Origin: Magnetofaba australis IT-1
GTDB lineage: Bacteria; Pseudomonadota; Magnetococcia; Magnetococcales; Magnetococcaceae
Assembly: GCF_002109495.1 (NCBI RefSeq)
Contig: NZ_LVJN01000015.1
Coordinates: 558,001-622,000, forward strand
DNA length: 64,000 bases
Direction of reading: 5' to 3'
Each line of letters starts with the position of its first letter. Position 1 is the first letter of the stretch. Position numbers and translations under genes: made by a program. Positions 58,498 through 64,000 of this stretch are shown piece by piece. The notes beneath the pieces are model-generated. The model was not told where the DNA came from. It made no database searches and saw only the letters and a program-made list of their open reading frames with translations.

Positions 58498-59364
58498 TCA
58501 CGCGGCGATTCCGATCACGCCCGCTATCTGCGTCATCTGTTCGGCGGTGAGTTCGAACTCGGTAAACGCCAGATCTTCCGCCATGTGCTGGGGTGAGGTG
58601 GTTCCCGTGAGCGGGACCGCGCCGCTCTGGTTGAGCCAGCGGAACAGAATCTGCGCCGGGGCGCAGCCCATCTCCTGGGCCAGGGCGACCACGCTCTTGT
58701 GCTGCAGAATGTGCGGGTTGGCGGTGAGGGTCCAGAAGCTCTGGTAGGTCACCCCATGCTCGCGGCAGAAGGCGCGCAACTCGACGTCATAGCCGCTCTT
58801 ATCATAGAATCGATTCTGCAAAATCGCCGGTTTGACCTGGGCGTTGGCCCACAGCCATTTGAACACGTTCACATCATAGCAGTTGCTGATGCCCAACTGC
58901 CGCGCGCCGCCGTCGGCGTGAATCCCCTCCAGCGCCCGCCACACCTCGGTGAACTCCGTCTCGGTGGCCAACGGCGAGTGCAACACCAGCCCGTCCAGTT
59001 GCTCAACTCGCAGATTTTTCAATGAAACCGCGAACGACTGTGTGACCTGTTCGGTCAAAGGGGCGTTGGGGTCATAGGGGACGTTGGCCGGATCCTGACC
59101 GCGCAGCGGGGTGAATTTGCTCTGGATGTAGAGATCAGAACGCGCGCAGACTCCGGCTTGAATCGCTGCGGCGATGCCGTCGCCGACGCCGGACTCATAG
59201 TAGTGTTTGGGCTGGCAGGCGGTGTCGATGCCGCGAAATCCGGCCCGCAGCGCTTGCTCGACCAGGGCGGCGGTGCGCTCCTTTTTCCACGCTGTGCCGT
59301 AGACCATGGGCGGCAGGGCGACGTTGGCGTGGGTGGTTTTCCAGTGTGCGGGGGGCGTGGTCAT
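58498..59364 (-). CDS. Aldo/keto reductase
   Basis: The 288-residue NAD(P)H-dependent oxidoreductase has the AKR barrel and a full catalytic tetrad: Asp47 (GIDTAC), Tyr55/56 (HYYESG), Lys83 (IQSKF) and His129 (LVLHSP). The C-terminal ILFRWLNQSGAVPLTGTTS binds the cofactor. The family reduces diverse carbonyls; the substrate is unknown. It is convergent with the membrane-anchored gene and stands alone. Confidence 0.92.
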   Translation of the reverse strand: MTTPPAHWKTTHANVALPPMVYGTAWKKERTAALVEQALRAGFRGIDTACQPKHYYESGVGDGIAAAIQAGVCARSDLYIQSKFTPLRGQDPANVPYDPNAPLTEQVTQSFAVSLKNLRVEQLDGLVLHSPLATETEFTEVWRALEGIHADGGARQLGISNCYDVNVFKWLWANAQVKPAILQNRFYDKSGYDVELRAFCREHGVTYQSFWTLTANPHILQHKSVVALAQEMGCAPAQILFRWLNQSGAVPLTGTTSPQHMAEDLAFTEFELTAEQMTQIAGVIGIAA

Positions 59365-59548
59365 GGCGAGGCTCCGGTGGTTGCTGTCGTGATGACATTA
59401 CCGGGAAATTGCGCCGTCGTCATGTTGTTGCAGTGGAGGGCGTGCTATCGTGATTCGCCATGCCTTGATGCAATGGAAGGCAGGATTAAGCACAAGGTGG
59501 GATGCGCGAGAATAGAGTCGTTCCACTCGGAGCAAAACTCACGAGGGT

Positions 59549-59637
59549 CCAGGGAAATCATTTCCCTGGCGGGTCACGGGCAGAGCCCGTGCGGGTCCAG
59601 GGCGGCGCCCTGGTCGGGGTCTGGGGCGAAGCCCCAG
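59549..59637. repeat. Four-hairpin cluster
   Basis: Four perfect hairpins with 3-nt loops stand in a row: CCAGGGAAA/TTTCCCTGG (59549-59569), CACGGGC/GCCCGTG (59575-59591), CCAGGGC/GCCCTGG (59597-59613) and CTGGGGC/GCCCCAG (59621-59637). Linkers are CGGGT, CGGGT and TCGGGGT. It is built like the other hairpin repeats but shares little sequence apart from the last stem and GGGGT linker. It lies between the aldo/keto reductase and gnd. Confidence 0.85.
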
Positions 59638-59703
59638 TCTCTTTGATCATCTCATCCAGTGAGCGCCGCAGGAGATTTTTTTTACCCCATTAGGAGCCAG
59701 AAG

Positions 59704-60603
59704 ATGAAAATCGGATTTGTCGGATTGGGCAAAATGGGCGGCAACATGGTGACCCGCTTGATGCAGGCGGGTCATGAGATGGTGGTGTTCGCCCATGAGG
59801 CCGAGGTGGTGGCGGAGTTCGCCAATAAAGGCGCAGTGGGGGCCGGTTCGCTGGCGGAGTTGGTGGCGAATCTGCCCAGCCCGAGCATCGTCTGGTTGAT
59901 GGTGCCCTCGGGGGCGCCCACGCAGCAGAATCTGGACGACCTGTCCGGCCTGCTGGACGCGGGCGACATCATCATTGACGGCGGTAACTCCGATTGGCGC
60001 GAGACCCAGCAGCGCAGCGCCGCGTTGGCGGAAAAGGGGATCATCCTGCTGGACTGCGGCACCAGCGGCGGCGTGTGGGGGCTGGAGAACGGCTACTGCC
60101 TGATGACCGGCGGCGATGCGGCGGCCACCGAGACCCTGACGCCCATCTTCACCGATTTGGCCCCGCAGAACGGCTATCTGCACTGCGGCCCCAGCGGCGC
60201 CGGGCACTTTGTGAAGATGGTCCACAACGGCATCGAATACGGCATGATGCAGGCCTACGCCGAGGGCTTCCAGATTATGCAGCAGGCGCCGTTTGATATC
60301 GACCTGGCGGCGGTGAGCGGGGTGTGGCGCCACGGCAGCGTGGTACGCTCCTGGCTGCTGGATCTGGCCGAACTGGCGCTGCGAGAAGATCCCAATCTGG
60401 ACAAGCTGGAGCCCTATGTCTCCGACAGCGGCGAGGGGCGTTGGACAGTGGAGACCGCCATCGACCTGGCTGTGCCCGCGCCGGTGATCACCGCCGCGCT
60501 GTTCGCCCGCTTCCAGTCGCGCGACCGGGAGGCGTTCGGGCATAAACTGTTGGCGGCGCTGCGCAATCAATTCGGCGGCCATGCGGTCAAGGCCAAGTCC
60601 TGA
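59704..60603 (+). CDS. gnd: 6-phosphogluconate dehydrogenase, short form
   Basis: Gnd oxidatively decarboxylates 6-phosphogluconate to ribulose 5-phosphate. From ATG 59704 (AGGAG upstream) it has 299 residues, the short decarboxylating class. It has the Rossmann motif FVGLGKMGGNM, the substrate loop CGTSGGVWGLENGYCLM, and the catalytic Lys-containing HFVKMVHNGIEYGM. The C-terminal helical domain is complete for this class. It is the first gene of gnd-zwf-pgl. Confidence 0.95.
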   Translation: MKIGFVGLGKMGGNMVTRLMQAGHEMVVFAHEAEVVAEFANKGAVGAGSLAELVANLPSPSIVWLMVPSGAPTQQNLDDLSGLLDAGDIIIDGGNSDWRETQQRSAALAEKGIILLDCGTSGGVWGLENGYCLMTGGDAAATETLTPIFTDLAPQNGYLHCGPSGAGHFVKMVHNGIEYGMMQAYAEGFQIMQQAPFDIDLAAVSGVWRHGSVVRSWLLDLAELALREDPNLDKLEPYVSDSGEGRWTVETAIDLAVPAPVITAALFARFQSRDREAFGHKLLAALRNQFGGHAVKAKS

Positions 60604-60614
60604 AGGGGGCGAGC

Positions 60615-62141
60615 ATGAGACAGGCGCAACCGGCCATTCTGGCGCTGTTCGGCGCCACTGGGGATCTGGCCAAACGCAAATTGATCCCCGCGCTGTATGA
60701 TCTGCATCGCAAAGGGGCGCTGCCGCGTCCGTTCCTGATCCTGGGGTTGGGGCGCAAGCCGGTCAGCGACGCCGATTTCGCCGCCCAGGCGGGGGCGGCG
60801 CTGGCGCGCTTTGGCGCAGGGGGCGAAGAGTTGCGCGATGTGGAGCCCTTCACCCGGCTGTTCCGCTATCAGCAACTTGACCCTGCCGATTCCCAAGCTT
60901 ACGCGGCGCTGGCCGAGCGCATGGCGACCTTGTGGGAGGAGTCCCGCATGGAGACGCGCAATGCGCTGTTCTACCTGGCGCTGCCCCCAAGTCTCTATGC
61001 CCCCACGGCGGATGGTCTGCACGCCGTTGGGCTGGCCGACCAGAGCGACGGCTGGCGGCGCATGATCGTGGAGAAGCCGTTTGGCGAGGATCTCGCCTCC
61101 GGTGTGGCGCTCAACCGCAACCTGCTGGAGCGCTTTGAGGAGCGGCAGATCTATCGCATCGATCACTATCTGGGCAAGGAGACGGTGCAGAACATCCTCG
61201 CCCTGCGCTTTGCCAACGCCATTTTCGAGCCGGTGTGGAATCGCAGCCACATCAGCCATCTGGAGGTGACCGCCGCCGAGACCATCGGCGTGGAGGATCG
61301 CGGCGGCTACTTCGACGGCGCGGGCATCCTGCGCGATATGGTGCAGAACCATCTGTTGCAAGTATTGGCTACGGTCACCATGGAGCCGCCGGTGGCGTTT
61401 GACGCCGCCGCCGTGCGCAACGAGACCGCCAAGGTGTTGCAGTCGCTGCGTCCGATCACGGCGGAGAACATTCACGAGCATGTGGTGCGGGGGCAGTATC
61501 TCTCCGCCAATGTGCGTGGCGACGATCTGGCCGCCTATCGGGATGAGGGCGGCGTGGCCCCGGAGTCGCGCACCGAGACCTTTGTGGCGATCCGCGCCCA
61601 TATCGACAACTGGCGCTGGGGCGGCATCCCCATCTACATCCGCTCGGGCAAGCGTCTGCCCACCCGCGTCACCGAGGTGGCGGTGCACTTCCGTCAGCCG
61701 CCGCACCAGTTCTTTCAACGCGCCGACGGCGCCGCCCCGGGGGCCAATCGGCTGATTATCCGCATCCAGCCTGACGAAGGCATTCTGGTGGAGTTCGGTC
61801 TCAAAACCCCGGCGGCGGGCTTCCAGATTCAGAACGTGGGGATGGATTTCCACTACAGCGATCTGGGCGAATCGCCCATCCCCAGCGCCTACGAGCGGCT
61901 GTTGCTGGATGGATTGCTGGGCGACGCCACCCTGTTTGCGCGCAGCGATGCGGTGGAGTGGGGCTGGCGCTTTGTGCAGCCGATTCTGGACGCCTGGGCC
62001 ACTGACCCGGAGATCCCGCTGTATGGCTACCCGGCGGGCACATGGGGGCCGCCGGAAACCAAAACTCTGTTCAAGGAGGGCGGCGAGTTTCGCTATCCGT
62101 GCCGCAATCTCACCACCGACGGGGGCTACTGTGCCCTCTGA
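60615..62141 (+). CDS. zwf: Glucose-6-phosphate 1-dehydrogenase
   Basis: Zwf makes 6-phosphogluconolactone and NADPH. The 508-residue protein starts with the dinucleotide site LFGATGDLAKRKLIPALYDL, has the substrate and catalytic segment RIDHYLGKETVQN near 180 (His in DHYLGKE), and the late IRSGKRLPTRVTEV. It begins 11 bp after gnd and overlaps pgl. Confidence 0.97.
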   Translation: MRQAQPAILALFGATGDLAKRKLIPALYDLHRKGALPRPFLILGLGRKPVSDADFAAQAGAALARFGAGGEELRDVEPFTRLFRYQQLDPADSQAYAALAERMATLWEESRMETRNALFYLALPPSLYAPTADGLHAVGLADQSDGWRRMIVEKPFGEDLASGVALNRNLLERFEERQIYRIDHYLGKETVQNILALRFANAIFEPVWNRSHISHLEVTAAETIGVEDRGGYFDGAGILRDMVQNHLLQVLATVTMEPPVAFDAAAVRNETAKVLQSLRPITAENIHEHVVRGQYLSANVRGDDLAAYRDEGGVAPESRTETFVAIRAHIDNWRWGGIPIYIRSGKRLPTRVTEVAVHFRQPPHQFFQRADGAAPGANRLIIRIQPDEGILVEFGLKTPAAGFQIQNVGMDFHYSDLGESPIPSAYERLLLDGLLGDATLFARSDAVEWGWRFVQPILDAWATDPEIPLYGYPAGTWGPPETKTLFKEGGEFRYPCRNLTTDGGYCAL

Positions 62142-62826
62142 GGCCCCGAATATCCAAATTTGCGCCGATGCCGACGCCGCCGCTTTGGCGCTGGCGGAAG
62201 CGCTGCTGGCGGCGCTGACGGCGCACGATGCGTCCGAACCACTCTCTCTGGTGGTCTCGGGCGGCGGCACGCCGGAACGGCTGTTCCGTCTGCTGGGGGG
62301 CGCATGGCGCGCGCGCATTCCCTGGCGCAAGCTCGCCCTCTACTGGGTGGACGAACGTTGCGTCGCCCCGGACGATCCCCAGAGCAACCACGGCATGCTG
62401 TTGCGCGCTTTTGGCGGGGCGCTGCCCGCCGACTTAGCGGCGTATCAGCGCATGCGCGGCGAAGATCCCCCGCAGCAGGAGGCGGCGCGCTATGCCGCGC
62501 TGTTGCCGCCGCGTTTGGATTGGATCTGGCTGGGCATGGGCGATGACGGCCACACCGCCTCGCTGTTCCCCGGCGAAGCGGCGGGCGGCGGGCGTTGCCA
62601 TGGGGCGCGCAATCCGCTCTCGGGACAGGCGCGCATCACCTTGAGCGAACAGGAGATCCTGCGCGCAGAGCGGGTGACGTTCCTGGTCACCGGCGCCAGC
62701 AAGAGCGCAACGCTGCAGACGGTCCTGTCCGACCTCCAGTGCGACCTGCCCGCCGCGCGCATAGCCCGGGCGCGCAGGGTGGGTTGGCTCCTCGACGCGG
62801 ATTCCGCCCCGCCTTATCTGCAATAA
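62131..62826 (+). CDS. pgl: 6-phosphogluconolactonase
   Basis: Pgl hydrolyses 6-phosphogluconolactone. From GTG 62131 (GGGGG upstream) it has 231 residues. Family motifs are SLVVSGGGTPERLF, LYWVDERCVAPDDPQSN and IWLGMGDDGHTASLFPG. The start lies inside zwf, so the two are translationally coupled. It completes the oxidative pentose-phosphate branch in one operon. The longer in-frame ORF into zwf is rejected. Confidence 0.95.
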   Translation: MPSEAPNIQICADADAAALALAEALLAALTAHDASEPLSLVVSGGGTPERLFRLLGGAWRARIPWRKLALYWVDERCVAPDDPQSNHGMLLRAFGGALPADLAAYQRMRGEDPPQQEAARYAALLPPRLDWIWLGMGDDGHTASLFPGEAAGGGRCHGARNPLSGQARITLSEQEILRAERVTFLVTGASKSATLQTVLSDLQCDLPAARIARARRVGWLLDADSAPPYLQ

Positions 62827-63007
62827 ATTAATCTAAATTCTTAAAAATTCGGCTAACTTCTCACCTGCGTTTACGCTTTCGCTTGGTGCTGTGGCGCTTT
62901 TTTTCTTACTCTGATAAATGCGCCAATCATCACCGTTTGGCGTTGACGAGACGATGCGAGCAAACCGATGGCGTGTGCGGCATCGAAACCCCCGTGCTGG
63001 AGAGGAT

Positions 63008-64000
63008 ATGCGTTCCGAGCAGAGCGAAACGGCCACGGCGAAATCTTTTGACGCGGATCGTTCCAGCCATGCAACTCTGCGCAACCGTGTTACCGCACGG
63101 TGGCGTTTGGCGCTCTCATTGGTGTTGGCGGCCGCGCTGTTTCTTGGGGTGGGCGGCTGGATGTGGCGGCAGTGGGACGCTCAGGGCTCCGAACATGTGA
63201 TGCAGCGCGCGCAAGCCAGCGCGGCGGTGGGCAATGCGGTGTTCCAGTGGTTGCTGGAGCAGGAGGCGCGCGTGTTGGAGGAGGCGTTGCGCCCTCTTCT
63301 GATAAACCCAGACCTGCGCGCCGCTTTTGTCGCACGAGAGCGAGACAGGCTGCATGCTCTGGCGCAGCCGCTGTTTGTCAAACTGCGGGCGCGGCGGCGG
63401 GTGACGCACTTCTATTTTCACCTGCCCAGCGGGGTGAATTTTTTGCGCGTGCATCACCCCAAACGCTTCGGAGACCAAATCCAACGGGTCACCTTGGAGC
63501 AGGCGCGCGCCAGCGGCGAGATCGCCAGCGGCATTGAGTTGGGTCCTCTCGGCACCCTGGCCCTACGCGTGGTGTCGCCGGTGCGCCAGGATGGCCAGAT
63601 TATCGGCTATCTGGAGCTGGGGGAGGAGATCAATCACGTTGCGCCCATGGTCAAACGCATCAGCGGCGGGGATCTGCTGGTGGGGGTGTTCAAATCCCTC
63701 CTTTCGCGCAAAACCTGGATTGAAGGTCAGGCTGCTCTGGGCAACGCGGATTCCGATTGGGATGAGTATCCCAATATGATCATCAGCGATCGCACGGCGC
63801 ATCTGTGGGCCCCGGACCTGGATCTTCACATTATGACCCAGGGGCATGGGGGGGTGAGTTTTGTCTCCCGAGTGGGATCGCGAAAAATGGTGGTGACCCA
63901 TTTTGTCTTGCGCGATGCAGGGAAACGGGAGATCGGCGCGCTGTTCTTCCTGCAGGAGTTGGCCGCCCTGAGCGCTGCTGGAGACGCGCAGCAGCAGCGC
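63008..64000 (+). CDS. Membrane sensor protein with double-Cache-like domain, partial
   Basis: The gene starts at ATG 63008 (GGAGAGG upstream) and runs off the right edge; 331 residues are visible. A basic N-terminus and one membrane helix (about 36-58, LALSLVLAAALFLGVGGWM) precede a periplasmic domain. Its pattern VTHFYFHLPSGVNFLRVHHP, then SGIELGPLGTLALRVVSPV and IIGYLELGEEINH, matches the dCache_3-type double sensory domain of kinases, cyclases and chemoreceptors. The output domain is outside the window. It follows pgl after about 180 bp and is probably a separate transcript. Confidence 0.8.
   Translation, partial: MRSEQSETATAKSFDADRSSHATLRNRVTARWRLALSLVLAAALFLGVGGWMWRQWDAQGSEHVMQRAQASAAVGNAVFQWLLEQEARVLEEALRPLLINPDLRAAFVARERDRLHALAQPLFVKLRARRRVTHFYFHLPSGVNFLRVHHPKRFGDQIQRVTLEQARASGEIASGIELGPLGTLALRVVSPVRQDGQIIGYLELGEEINHVAPMVKRISGGDLLVGVFKSLLSRKTWIEGQAALGNADSDWDEYPNMIISDRTAHLWAPDLDLHIMTQGHGGVSFVSRVGSRKMVVTHFVLRDAGKREIGALFFLQELAALSAAGDAQQQR

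Noticed and set aside
60567-62330. Long open frame antisense to zwf and pgl
   Set aside because: Zwf and Pgl are clearly the real genes; the antisense product shows no domain.

Overview
The window is a GC-rich (roughly 60-64% by eye), densely coded chromosomal segment of a Gram-negative proteobacterium. TolC-family, LolA-like, AmpD and Mpl proteins imply an outer membrane and a recycled murein sacculus. Two chemoreceptors, two hybrid histidine kinases, a third (partial) membrane sensor and a bacteriohemerythrin suggest a motile organism that responds to oxygen and redox state. The mix looks like an alphaproteobacterium-related, Magnetococcales-like lineage, but that placement is inference from gene content. 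No prophage, CRISPR array or secretion island is seen; most of the window is housekeeping, broken up by small accessory patches.

Layout. 1-5.4 kb: lon with a secreted coiled-coil gene overlapping its end, erpA with a strong promoter and terminator, then bacteriohemerythrin coupled to a metallo-aminopeptidase lipoprotein. 5.4-9.2 kb: a stacked-hairpin repeat, a lipase-like hydrolase, and an AT-richer unknown gene split by a complete IS5-family insertion. 9.2-15.1 kb: a GAF/PAS hybrid kinase and a minus-strand operon osmC-dsbA-etfB-etfA. 15.4-24.9 kb: a kinase with a periplasmic binding-protein sensor coupled to cobT, a second hairpin repeat, a chemoreceptor, a periplasmic rhodanese, and cobS, a frameshifted LysE exporter and a CobC-like phosphatase. 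25-37.7 kb: argS with a SPOR protein, gltB-gltD, an acidic coiled-coil gene, 6S RNA, 5-formyl-THF cyclo-ligase and ribonuclease Y. 37.7-39.0 kb: two approximately 300-bp inverted copies of the hairpin repeat around an AT-rich STAS gene. 39-46.5 kb: cobQ, a chemoreceptor with a near-perfect CRP-type site, a VOC protein, and several membrane or secreted unknowns. 46.6-56 kb: infA, parE, speA, tolC-like, a NifU-domain protein, ampD, mpl, yqgE and tRNA-Leu(CAG). 56-58.5 kb: a sulfotransferase-like gene and two unknowns. 58.5-64 kb: aldo/keto reductase, another hairpin cluster, the oxidative pentose-phosphate operon gnd-zwf-pgl, and the start of a membrane sensor.

How the genes fit together. ErpA and the NifU-domain protein serve Fe-S assembly, which GltB/GltD need. 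The late cobalamin steps are present but scattered: cobT near 18 kb, cobS and the CobC-like phosphatase near 23-25 kb, cobQ near 39 kb. AmpD and Mpl sit next to each other and act in sequence in murein recycling. Gnd, Zwf and Pgl form one NADPH-generating operon.

The most unusual content is non-coding: a dispersed family of tandem hairpins whose stems change in compensatory fashion between copies, and whose longer version brackets the STAS gene as an inverted pair. The clean IS insertion also allows exact reconstruction of an unrecognised 517-residue protein.
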